Shown in pieces: positions 5,846 to 13,835 of a stretch of 14,694 nucleotides of DNA. The notes beneath the pieces are model-generated. The model saw nothing but the letters and a program-made list of their open reading frames with translations. It made no database searches and had not been told where the DNA came from. The position numbers and the translations under genes were made by a program. The stretch is taken from the NCBI GenBank assembly GCA_018263405.1, contig JAANXG010000002.1, positions 1 to 14,694 on the forward strand, given 5' to 3'. The DNA is from Gammaproteobacteria bacterium. GTDB taxonomy: Bacteria > Pseudomonadota > Gammaproteobacteria > Arenicellales > JAANXG01. How positions within the stretch are numbered: position 1 is the stretch's first letter; each line of letters starts with the position of its first letter.

Positions 5846-8680
5846 ATGAGCAACTATAAAGACACGATCAATCTGCCGTCGACCGAGTTTCCCATGCGGG
5901 GGAATCTCGTCGGACGCGAACCCGATATTCTGGCCTATTGGGACGAAATCGGCATTTACAAAAAGCTGCGCGAGCACGGTGCCGGGCGGGTGAAGTTCAT
6001 CCTTCACGATGGCCCGCCTTATGCCAACGGCGTTATCCACATCGGCCACGCGGTCAATAAAGTCCTCAAGGACATAATCGTCAAATCGCGGACCCTGAGC
6101 GGCTTCGATGCGCCGTATGTTCCCGGCTGGGATTGTCACGGACTGCCCATCGAGCACGAGGTCGAAAAAGTTCACGGCCGGGAAGAAACACGGCGCGACC
6201 CCCAAGCGTTTCGCAAGCTCTGCCGCGACTATGCGAGCGAGCAGATCGAATCCCAGAAGCGCGACTTCATACGCCTCGGCGTGGTGGGCGATTGGGATAA
6301 CCCTTATCTCACCATGGCCCCGAAAACCGAGGCGAATATCGTGCGGGCGCTCGGCAAGATTCTGGACAAGGGTCATCTTTACTACGGTTTGATGCCGGTC
6401 TACTGGTGTTCGGACTGCGGTTCGGCGTTGGCGGAAGCTGAAATTGAATACCACGAGAAAATCTCCCCGGCGATCGACGTGCGCTTCAAGGTCGTCGACG
6501 GGGCGGAAATTGCCCGGCGCATGGGAGCTTCGGAGGCCTCGAGCGGCGATGGTGGCGTGTACGCGGTCAGCTGGACCACCACGCCCTGGACGCTGCCGGC
6601 CAACCAGGCGCTGGCGGTCCACCCGGACCTGGAATACGTAATGGTGAAGCGGGAAACCGAACATGGTCCCGAAAGATTCGTACTTGCGTCGGAGCTGTTG
6701 GAGTCAGCCATGACCCGCTATGGCGACGAGAAGTATGAAGTGGTGGGGCGGTGCCGGGGCGATGCACTGGAAGGCGTTGAATTCCAGCACCCGTTTTACG
6801 AGCGGCAGGTGCCGGGCATACTCGCCGGCCATGTCACCACCGAGGCGGGGACCGGCGTCGTCCATACGGCGCCGGGACACGGTCAGGAAGACTTTGATAT
6901 TGGTAAACGGTATGGACTCGCCGTGGACAATCCGGTCGGCCCCGACGGCTGTTTTGTGCCCGGTACCGAGTACTTCGCCGGTGAGTTCGTATTCAGGGCC
7001 AACGAGCACGTGATCGAAGTGCTTCGGGAGAAAGGAACGTTGGTGCACTCGGAGAAATATAGTCATAGTTACCCGTATTGTTGGCGCCACAAGACGCCGA
7101 TCATTTTCCGGGCTACGCAGCAGTGGTTTATCAGTATGGACAACCACGGCCTGCGCAATGCGGTGCTCGATCAGATCGACGACGTCAGTTTTCATCCGGA
7201 TTGGGGACAGGCGCGAATCCGCGGCATGGTGGAAAATCGCCCCGACTGGTGTATTTCCCGGCAGCGTTACTGGGGTTCTCCGATTCCCTTGTACGTTCAC
7301 CGGGAAACCGGCGAACCGCATCCGCGGATGTCCGCGTTCGTGGAACGGATCGCCCGGGCCATGGAGTCGCGGGGCGGCATCGATGCCTGGTTTGACCTCG
7401 ATGATGCCGAGCTCTTGGGCGCCGACACCGCCGATTACGAGAAAGTCACCGATATCGTGGACGTGTGGTTCGACTCGGGCGTGACCCACGACACCGTATT
7501 GATGACCCGCGATGAACTGACGCGTCCCGCCGATCTTTATCTGGAAGGTTCCGATCAGCACCGCGGGTGGTTTCAATCGAGTATTATGACCGGCGTGGCG
7601 ATCACGGGCCGGGCACCGTACCGGGGCGTGCTGACCCACGGTTTCACGGTGGATGCGCGGGGGCACAAAATGTCCAAGTCACGCGGCAATGTCATCGCCC
7701 CCCAGCAGGTCATCAATACGCTGGGCGCGGACATCCTGAGGTTGTGGGTGGCGGCTACGGACTACCGCGCAGAGATGAACATCTCCGAGGAAATACTAAA
7801 ACGCGTCGCGGATTCCTATCGCCGTATCCGCAACACGGCACGCTACCTGCTGGGTAACCTCGCGGACTTCGATCCTTGCAGGGATGCCGTGGAGGTTGAC
7901 CGTATGCTGGATCTTGACCGATGGGCGCTGGCAGCGGGTCAGACTCTGCAGCAGGAGATTCTCGAGGCCTACGACAAGTATCACTTTCATCTCATGTACC
8001 AGAAACTTCACCATTTTTGTGTCGTGGAGATGGGCGGGTTCTATCTCGATGTTCTGAAGGACCGTTTGTATACGACCCGGCAGGACAGCGTTTCCCGCCG
8101 GTCGGCGCAAACGGCGATGTATCATATTCTCGAGGCACTCGTACGATGGCTGGCACCCGTTCTGGCGTTCACGGCCGAGGAGATCTGGCGTTGCATGCCG
8201 GGTGAGCGGAATGAGTCCGTACTGCTTAACACTTGGTACGCCGACTGGGCGCCGGCCCGGCTCCACGAGACCGACAAGGACAATGCCTGTTGGCAGCGGA
8301 TTATCGAGGTTCGTTACGCGGTCATGCGAACCCTCGAAGCCGCTCGAAACGCGGGTCTAATCCGCGCGGGTCTGGAAGCTAATATCGGAGTCTATTGCGA
8401 AGATCCGTATCTGACGGATCTGCAAAGGTTGGGGGATGAATTGCGGTTTTTGTTTATCACGTCCGGCGCCGAAGTGCGGCCCTTGAATGAACGTCCGGCC
8501 GCGCTGGAGGATTCCGACCTCGAGAATGTGTTTATCGCGGTGAGGAAATCGGAAAGCGCTAAATGCGTTCGCTGTTGGCATCGACGAACGGATGTCGGAT
8601 CCGATCCGGATCACCCGGAGATCTGCAGCCGCTGCGTTGAAAACATAATCGGCAATGGGGAAGCCAGATTGTACGCCTGA
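5846..8680 (+). CDS. ileS: Isoleucyl-tRNA synthetase
   Basis: Charges tRNA-Ile with isoleucine and edits mischarged valine; cytosolic. The product has 944 residues (E. coli 938). In order: HDGPPYANG then HIGH at 65-68; VPGWDCHGLPIEHEVE near 92-107; the CP1 editing domain, with the threonine-rich SWTTTPWTLPAN segment and GTGVVHTAPGHGQEDF (Asp at 349); QWFISM and the catalytic-core segment RYWGSPIPLY; KMSKS at 608-612; an anticodon-binding region; and a C-terminal zinc finger with Cys 907, 910, 927 and 930 (CVRC and CSRC). The zinc-bearing, roughly 940-residue form is the usual bacterial type (IleS1). The start ATG lies 6 bases after the ribF stop with only a weak ribosome binding site, so coupling to ribF is likely. 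The stop overlaps the lspA start by one base. Confidence 0.98.
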   Translation: MSNYKDTINLPSTEFPMRGNLVGREPDILAYWDEIGIYKKLREHGAGRVKFILHDGPPYANGVIHIGHAVNKVLKDIIVKSRTLSGFDAPYVPGWDCHGLPIEHEVEKVHGREETRRDPQAFRKLCRDYASEQIESQKRDFIRLGVVGDWDNPYLTMAPKTEANIVRALGKILDKGHLYYGLMPVYWCSDCGSALAEAEIEYHEKISPAIDVRFKVVDGAEIARRMGASEASSGDGGVYAVSWTTTPWTLPANQALAVHPDLEYVMVKRETEHGPERFVLASELLESAMTRYGDEKYEVVGRCRGDALEGVEFQHPFYERQVPGILAGHVTTEAGTGVVHTAPGHGQEDFDIGKRYGLAVDNPVGPDGCFVPGTEYFAGEFVFRANEHVIEVLREKGTLVHSEKYSHSYPYCWRHKTPIIFRATQQWFISMDNHGLRNAVLDQIDDVSFHPDWGQARIRGMVENRPDWCISRQRYWGSPIPLYVHRETGEPHPRMSAFVERIARAMESRGGIDAWFDLDDAELLGADTADYEKVTDIVDVWFDSGVTHDTVLMTRDELTRPADLYLEGSDQHRGWFQSSIMTGVAITGRAPYRGVLTHGFTVDARGHKMSKSRGNVIAPQQVINTLGADILRLWVAATDYRAEMNISEEILKRVADSYRRIRNTARYLLGNLADFDPCRDAVEVDRMLDLDRWALAAGQTLQQEILEAYDKYHFHLMYQKLHHFCVVEMGGFYLDVLKDRLYTTRQDSVSRRSAQTAMYHILEALVRWLAPVLAFTAEEIWRCMPGERNESVLLNTWYADWAPARLHETDKDNACWQRIIEVRYAVMRTLEAARNAGLIRAGLEANIGVYCEDPYLTDLQRLGDELRFLFITSGAEVRPLNERPAALEDSDLENVFIAVRKSESAKCVRCWHRRTDVGSDPDHPEICSRCVENIIGNGEARLYA

Positions 8681-9159
8681 TGCTCAAAACCCTCTGGATT
8701 TCCGTCGGCGTGTTCTTAATGGATCAACTCGCGAAGCTGTTGGCGGTCGAATATCTGCTGGGCCGGCCGCCGGTGGAGATTCTGCCCGGTTTCGACCTGC
8801 AACTGGTCTACAACACCGGTGCGGCGTTTGGAATGCTGGATGACGCGGGGGGGTGGCAGAACGCGTTGTTTATTGCCATCGCGGCGGGCGTGTCACTGTT
8901 TATCGTTTACTCGCTGCGAAGGCTGTCCCGCTCGGAACTGCAGATTGCGGTGTCCTACGCCCTGATTCTGGGGGGCGCATTGGCCAATGTCGTGGACCGG
9001 GTCCGCTATGGTTACGTGGTGGATTTTATTCACTGGTTTTACAAAGATTTTCACTGGCCCAATTTCAACCTCGCCGACGCGGCGATATCCATCGGCGCGG
9101 CGTTGTTGGTCATGGATGTGTTCGGGGTACGGATAATCGGCCGCCACACGAACGACTAG
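8680..9159 (+). CDS. lspA: Lipoprotein signal peptidase (signal peptidase II)
   Basis: Inner-membrane aspartyl protease that removes the signal peptide from diacylglyceryl prolipoproteins. The 159-residue product has the four hydrophobic segments of the family (about 3-22, 60-79, 87-104 and 133-150). Conserved blocks are VYNTGAAFG at 43-51, NVVDRVRYG at 103-111, and the catalytic aspartates D115 (in YVVDFI) and D133 (in FNLADAAIS). The A of the ileS stop codon TGA is the first base of the start codon (TGATG), so translation is coupled. In many gammaproteobacteria fkpB and ispH follow; here the strand ends and a minus-strand pilin gene begins 10 bases later. Confidence 0.97.
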   Translation: MLKTLWISVGVFLMDQLAKLLAVEYLLGRPPVEILPGFDLQLVYNTGAAFGMLDDAGGWQNALFIAIAAGVSLFIVYSLRRLSRSELQIAVSYALILGGALANVVDRVRYGYVVDFIHWFYKDFHWPNFNLADAAISIGAALLVMDVFGVRIIGRHTND

Positions 9160-9168
9160 TGTACCCCG
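9123..9168. repeat. Inverted repeat spanning the lspA/pilE convergence
   Basis: CGGGGTAC at 9123-9130 is perfectly inverted as GTACCCCG at 9161-9168, separated by 30 bases that include the lspA stop codon. Transcripts from either strand could form the same 8-bp stem, which might help end the two converging transcripts. There is no T run, and the loop is long for an intrinsic terminator. It may be chance. Confidence 0.35.
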
Positions 9169-9169
9169 T

Positions 9170-9601
9170 CTAGCGCCTCCAGCATTCCTGGGTGGTGTCA
9201 TTAGCGCCGCCGTCGACGGCGCCTCGCTGTCCAAAGCTGTTTAAGCTGAATTGTTGGCAGGCGTTGTCCTCGGCTAGCTGCTGTCCCAAAGGCGTGGCGG
9301 TCAAGATATAATCCACGCTTGCACTACTCGTAATGTTTAATTCGTAATAGTCATTCGCCGAGGTTGCGGGGTAGCTCAGATCCGCGATGGTCGTGGTGTA
9401 AGCCAACTCATTGGAATAGTACTTCTCCTCCAGGTTGGCCAGCTCCGTCAGCGCAATAATGGCATCCGAACGGTTCGACCGCACCACGAAATCCCGGTAC
9501 ATCGGTACCGCGATCGCGGTCAGGATCGCGATGACCGTGACAACGATCAGCAACTCGATGAGCGTGAAACCACGATGCCTGTGTTGCGATGCGTTGGCCA
9601 C
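9170..9601 (-). CDS. pilE: Type IV pilus minor pilin PilE
   Basis: Prepilin-like protein placed by context as the last gene of the minor pilin operon. It would act with the other minor pilins and PilY1 to prime pilus assembly. The 143-residue protein has a short basic leader ending HRG, then a PilD-type cleavage site between G11 and F12, FTLIELLIVV with Glu at mature position 5 (residue 16), and a hydrophobic helix to about residue 33. The globular part carries Cys 115 and Cys 140, probably the C-terminal disulphide loop common in this family. The start is GTG behind a strong GGAGGAGA site; the preceding stop codon of pilY1 directly abuts it. Other readings, such as a major pilin, are less likely given the position after pilY1. 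No PilY2-like gene lies between them. Confidence 0.92.
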   Translation of the reverse strand: MANASQHRHRGFTLIELLIVVTVIAILTAIAVPMYRDFVVRSNRSDAIIALTELANLEEKYYSNELAYTTTIADLSYPATSANDYYELNITSSASVDYILTATPLGQQLAEDNACQQFSLNSFGQRGAVDGGANDTTQECWRR

Positions 9602-9614
9602 TTATCTCTCCTCC
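9602..9614 (-). promoter_or_regulatory. pilE ribosome binding site embedded in the pilY1 end
   Basis: Reading the minus strand, GGAGGAGA (9614-9607) lies 5 bases before the pilE GTG. These bases encode the last PilY1 residues (Glu-Glu-Arg), and the TAA stop touches the GTG. The arrangement fixes the pilE start and suggests reinitiation after pilY1 translation. Confidence 0.8.
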
Positions 9615-12600
9615 AGCCAGAAAGTCTTGTTGACCAGATTGGATACCTGTGGATCCTGGGGGAGCGCGCCGGCACCGGTTGGTACGGGAAGTGTCACGCC
9701 GCCCGGCAGGTAGGCCGGCACGACGTCCGCCGAGGGGCCCGCGCCCAGGCTGGTGAAGCGTTCGGCCTTGCTGAACGTACCGCCGCCGTTCCGGTCGAAG
9801 GCGGGTGCCCCGGTAAAGAAGTCGATGGCATAAAAGCGGGATGTCCCGAGGGTTCCGGACGCGGAGCATACATCGTCATTGTCGGTGGTGGTATCCGGCG
9901 GCAGGTACGTCGTGAAGAACATCTTGCCGTCGAGCACCGTGACCGTGGAAAAACCTTTCTCGCCGGTGAGATCCGTGGCGGTCGGGTCGTCGAAGTTGTC
10001 GCCTTCCAGGTCGAAGTACCAGCCGTGACTCTGCTTGAGATCGTCCAGTACGGCACTGGATACGGTGTCGCCCTCGGAATCGACCAGCGAGATGGCTCCG
10101 CTATCGTTTTTCTGACGGATCACGAAGTCGTTTTTATCGGTGACGTCCATCAGATCGTCGTCGGACAGCGGTTCGCCGGGCGTAGGACAGGACCCTGCCT
10201 GCGGATTGCACTTTGGAAAGTTCGAGCTGCTCAGTCCGCCGGAGGGACTATTGGTCAGGAAGTCGCGGATGGCGTACGCCCGGTCCTGAACGGTTTTACC
10301 CTGGGGTTCGGAGCGGTTGCCGCTGACAATGCCGATCAACTCGTACGGCTCTTCTACGACGGCCTGGTCGTTGACCCGGGCGACTTCCGGCGCGTAGAAA
10401 AACTTCCGGCGGTCCGCGTTCGCGGCGGCGCTGCCCAGTCGCGCCAGCACGCCCACGCTGCTGTTTCCCAATTCACTTGCAAGATCCACGCGGAATACCT
10501 GGCCGCGCAGATCCACGGCGTACAGCCGGTCGGTCAGGTTGTCGCCGTTTATGTCGAGCAGGGTCACCGGTGCCGGGATCGATGTATTCATGTCGGACAC
10601 GACCGCGTCGGCGGCGTCGCCGTTGCCGTCGGCACTGCTACTGGCCCACCACAAGCGTTCACCAGTATCGGCATCCACGATAAAAATGGCGTTGCCCATG
10701 GAATCACCGTCGCTTGAAGTATTGTACATGTCCCCGCCGTCCGGCGCCGTGCCGTCGTTATCCGTCCCGTCCTGCTGAGTGTCGTAACCGCCGCCGAATA
10801 TCAGCACGGTCCTCGGTCCGTCGCTGCCCTGAACACGCGCCGGGCGGGGCGTGCTCCAGGTCTGACCCAGCCGTTGAAAATCATCGTCATCGCTGCCGTC
10901 GATGCGCCAAAGGATTTCCGGTGCGACTTTGCCCTTCTCGCCGATGGAGATCTTGAACTCGTTGTCGGTGCCCTCGTTCAGGGTCTGCTGGCTCGCGATG
11001 TCCACGGTCGAGTCCGGCGTCGCGTTGAGCGCGAATACCGACCGGCCGCCGCGCCTCAGACCGAAATAAAGATGAACAAAGTCCTCTTCGCCCGACTCCG
11101 GCTCGATAATGCCGTCGCCATCGGCATCCTTGATGCGGGCGCTCGGCGTGCCGTCAATGCCGTATGGATGGGTGCCGTCTTGGCCGTCCTTGAGGTCGGA
11201 CTGCATGGCCAGCATGGAGTTCGGGAAGAAGATCCACTCCTCGACGCCGTCGCCTTCATTGATCATGCGTATCCCGCCGTCGTTGGTGCCGACGAATATC
11301 TTCGACAAGGGCACGTCGTCGTCAGGATCGCCCGCGTCCCGGGTGTCATTGCCGTAGGTGAGGATCAGGGGCCCGCTGTGCATGGGATCGCCGAACGCCC
11401 AGCGGTCCTCGTCTTCCTCGGTGCCGTCCCGCGGTTCGTCGTCGGAGAATTTCTTGCCGGTGATCCACTCGATCAGATCGTTCAGACAGTCGTTCTGATT
11501 CGTCAGGCTGCCTGAATCGCAGTTGCCCTGATCGCGCAGTGCCGTTTTCAGATCATTGAAGTCGTCCGGGTCGCCGCTATCGGGTGCCGAGCCGACGTCG
11601 TCATCGAGATCGATTTCGTGCGGGGCCGTGCCCTGGGACTTAACCGGATCGTTGTTGAAATCCGGCGACGGGACGTCGCCGCTGTCGGTATTGACGTACA
11701 CCGTTCTATCCTCGAATGTCGGGATCAATTCGCCGGCGCCGCCCTCGTTGATTTCGGGCGCGCTGTCGCTCGACGCGCTCCAGAATCCCTCGGCATCCGT
11801 TTTCAATGTGCCGAAGGTATCCAGATCGGTGATGTCATCGTGGACCGCCGGATCCCCGTTCTTGTCGATGGTCTCGCCGAATTCGCATCCGGGCTGATCC
11901 GTACACAGTTTGAATTTCTTTAAATTACCGGACCAGTCCACGCTCGCATTCGGCTGGAACAGGTTGAAATAAATATCGTCCAGGTTGAACATTCTATTGA
12001 AGGCATTGACCGAGCTGCCCGGCGCCACGAATGAAGTGGCCTCGTCGATGATTTCGTCGAAGATGGTTTCGAACACGGATTGCAGTTCGCTGGCGGAGTC
12101 GGCGGTGTAAAACCCGTCGCCGTACTCGACGCCGTCGACCCCATCCGGGTCATCGATGTCGCCGCCGCTGCCGACGAAGGCCAGGGCTTTCAGGAATTCG
12201 ACGGCCTTTCGGTTGGAATCGTTGTCCTCGATATCCAGGTCAAAACCGACGGTAAAGGTGCGCACGTTGTTCGATATATCCGTCTCGTCGTCCGCCTCGT
12301 CGATGAAATCCTTATCGTGCAGATAATCCGACAGTTCCAGGGCGCATAACTCGTCGTCCGGATCGGGGTCACGGGTATCGAAATTACCGCCTGTAATGAT
12401 CGCCTCTCCCGAAGAATTGATCTGTGGGATGTCCAGCGGACACGACCCGAGCCCCGTCAAGTTCTTGATGAGATCGCGCGAGCTGTTGCGGTTGGCGCGG
12501 CCGTCGCTGAGCAGCACCATGAATCCCTTCTCGCACGACTCGGCGCTGTCAAACGGCGAAACATACGTGGGAGTCGCCGCGTTGTCGATGTGCTCGGTTC

Positions 12601-13297
12601 GGCAGTCCGTGTTATTTGGGTCGTTCGCGGTGCAGGATCCCTCCCGTACGATGGACGCGTTTTGTGGATCGTAGGTCGCGAAATGGCTCAGCCGACTGAC
12701 CTCGGCGTTGTCCAGAAGTTGAGCGTCCGTATGGTCTTGGATATCCGAATCGAGGTCGCTGTCGCTGGTGACGCCGGAGGACTCGTAGCTCTGACCAGCG
12801 CCGCGGGTGCGGCCGAAGTGCACGCCCGCGCCCTCGAAGTACGCACCTCCCTCGAACAAGGCGTCGACGGTGGGGGTAAACCCGGTCGCCACCAGGTCGT
12901 CAATAATGCTCAACAGGGCTTCCCGCCCGGTCGAGCCCTCCAAGAAATCCGGTGTATCGTCCAGATCCACGACGGGGAAATTGATCGGTCCGCCCAGTTC
13001 GTCGTGGAAACTGCCCAACCCGGCCTTCAGGTTGCTGGTATCGTTGATCAACCCCGTCAGCGCGCCCTGGACGGCCTCCATGCGGGTCTGGCTGCCGTCC
13101 GGCACGTCGTTGTTCATGCTGCCGCTCGTGTCGATCGTAAACAGCACATTGGGTGTCTGCGCGGAAGGTAATTCGTTGATATAGATCTGCGTATCGTCGG
13201 CGTTGAGGCCGGACCATATGGAAGTTCCGGCATAGAGCGCGGCAATCGCGGTAATTCGAAGGCTCCTCGCGATGTGTTGCTTGCGTTGTTTGGCCAT
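9602..13297 (-). CDS. pilY1: Type IV pilus tip-associated protein PilY1
   Basis: Secreted or tip-associated protein that, in Pseudomonas and Neisseria (PilC), supports pilus extension, adhesion and surface sensing. The 1231-residue product starts with a basic, then hydrophobic signal peptide, likely cut after A33. A von Willebrand A domain follows (about 50-390) with the MIDAS motif DTSGS at 56-60 and LLSDGRAN later. The C-terminal part is the PilC/PilY1 beta-propeller, with the blocks FVGTNDGG, a GGGYDTQQD-type repeat, SHGWYFDLEGDN and SRFYAIDFFTG. An EF-hand-like loop DADGDGIIE lies at 724-732, and the propeller calcium loop DINGDNLTD at 915-923 precedes RLYAVDLRGQVFRVDL. The protein is very rich in Asp and Glu. 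The ATG start sits about ten bases after AGGA. It lies 32 bases after pilX and directly abuts pilE. Confidence 0.94.
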   Translation of the reverse strand: MAKQRKQHIARSLRITAIAALYAGTSIWSGLNADDTQIYINELPSAQTPNVLFTIDTSGSMNNDVPDGSQTRMEAVQGALTGLINDTSNLKAGLGSFHDELGGPINFPVVDLDDTPDFLEGSTGREALLSIIDDLVATGFTPTVDALFEGGAYFEGAGVHFGRTRGAGQSYESSGVTSDSDLDSDIQDHTDAQLLDNAEVSRLSHFATYDPQNASIVREGSCTANDPNNTDCRTEHIDNAATPTYVSPFDSAESCEKGFMVLLSDGRANRNSSRDLIKNLTGLGSCPLDIPQINSSGEAIITGGNFDTRDPDPDDELCALELSDYLHDKDFIDEADDETDISNNVRTFTVGFDLDIEDNDSNRKAVEFLKALAFVGSGGDIDDPDGVDGVEYGDGFYTADSASELQSVFETIFDEIIDEATSFVAPGSSVNAFNRMFNLDDIYFNLFQPNASVDWSGNLKKFKLCTDQPGCEFGETIDKNGDPAVHDDITDLDTFGTLKTDAEGFWSASSDSAPEINEGGAGELIPTFEDRTVYVNTDSGDVPSPDFNNDPVKSQGTAPHEIDLDDDVGSAPDSGDPDDFNDLKTALRDQGNCDSGSLTNQNDCLNDLIEWITGKKFSDDEPRDGTEEDEDRWAFGDPMHSGPLILTYGNDTRDAGDPDDDVPLSKIFVGTNDGGIRMINEGDGVEEWIFFPNSMLAMQSDLKDGQDGTHPYGIDGTPSARIKDADGDGIIEPESGEEDFVHLYFGLRRGGRSVFALNATPDSTVDIASQQTLNEGTDNEFKISIGEKGKVAPEILWRIDGSDDDDFQRLGQTWSTPRPARVQGSDGPRTVLIFGGGYDTQQDGTDNDGTAPDGGDMYNTSSDGDSMGNAIFIVDADTGERLWWASSSADGNGDAADAVVSDMNTSIPAPVTLLDINGDNLTDRLYAVDLRGQVFRVDLASELGNSSVGVLARLGSAAANADRRKFFYAPEVARVNDQAVVEEPYELIGIVSGNRSEPQGKTVQDRAYAIRDFLTNSPSGGLSSSNFPKCNPQAGSCPTPGEPLSDDDLMDVTDKNDFVIRQKNDSGAISLVDSEGDTVSSAVLDDLKQSHGWYFDLEGDNFDDPTATDLTGEKGFSTVTVLDGKMFFTTYLPPDTTTDNDDVCSASGTLGTSRFYAIDFFTGAPAFDRNGGGTFSKAERFTSLGAGPSADVVPAYLPGGVTLPVPTGAGALPQDPQVSNLVNKTFWLEER

Positions 13298-13329
13298 AAT
13301 CTTGAATCCTGTTTCAGCGCGTGAGCGGT

Positions 13330-13833
13330 TTACTCCTCCACAATGGAAGGCGAGGCGGGGCCGCGCTGAAAAACCCCTTGTTGTATTGTGGCGGTGGCGT
13401 TGCCCACTGTGGTGGATTGGCTTTCAATACGAAAATGCAGGAAGGAAGTCTGGCTGCCTTCCGCCGTGTCGGTTGTCCGGCCGGGATCGGAGGTGCCGAT
13501 ATACTCGGGGCAGGTCTGGTAAGTATCGATGGCGTCGGGGTTGACCGGATCGGGGTTGGTATCGGGATCGATCGAGGCGCAGGTATCGCTGCTCGACAGG
13601 TTGACTTCCGACGCGTTGAGACTGTTGAGGAGCAGGGCAATCCGGGCTTCCGCGTCCTGGAAAGCGAGGGTGAGCTGCTGCGTGTTTCCCGCCATCCGCT
13701 GTTCCAACACCGTGGTGCGCAGCGCGGTGACACCAATAATGGTCAGCACCAGCAGAAATATCAGGCCTACCACCAGCACGATACCTTTTTGGCGCGCCGT
13801 CGGCAGGTGCAAGGACGAGAAGGGCCTGGCCAT
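13330..13833 (-). CDS. pilX: Type IV pilus minor pilin PilX
   Basis: Minor pilin, by analogy with Pseudomonas PilX and GspK part of the pilus-priming tip complex. The 167-residue product has a basic leader, a prepilin-like site at G17/I18 (ARQKG then IVLVV), one hydrophobic helix to about residue 37, and the PilX N-terminal-family segment LEQRMAGN at 43-50 followed by AFQDAEARI at 57-65. Mature position 5 is Val rather than the Glu of most pilins, as in tip pseudopilin GspK. Cys 85 and Cys 108 could form a disulphide. It starts 2 bases after the pilW stop with no clear ribosome binding site, so coupling to pilW is likely. Assignment rests on the N-terminal pattern and on its place between pilW and pilY1; the C-terminal half is not recognisable. 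Confidence 0.88.
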   Translation of the reverse strand: MARPFSSLHLPTARQKGIVLVVGLIFLLVLTIIGVTALRTTVLEQRMAGNTQQLTLAFQDAEARIALLLNSLNASEVNLSSSDTCASIDPDTNPDPVNPDAIDTYQTCPEYIGTSDPGRTTDTAEGSQTSFLHFRIESQSTTVGNATATIQQGVFQRGPASPSIVEE

Positions 13834-13835
13834 GA

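Noticed and set aside
4598..7666. Long minus-strand open frames at 4598-5356, 5663-6664 and 6704-7666
   Set aside because: They are antisense to ribF and ileS, two well-conserved genes, have no recognisable motifs, and are expected from codon bias in GC-rich DNA.
9208..9221. 14-base palindrome CGCCGTCGACGGCG as an operator or recombination site
   Set aside because: It lies inside the pilE coding region and contains ordinary GC-rich codons (Gly, Ala, Val, Asp); no second copy was noticed.
9575..10717. A 380-codon open frame on the plus strand, antisense to pilY1, with further long ones at 10874-11515 and 12590-13171
   Set aside because: They lie wholly opposite a clearly coding PilY1. The translations look like low-information antisense reading of Asp-rich codons and match no family I know.
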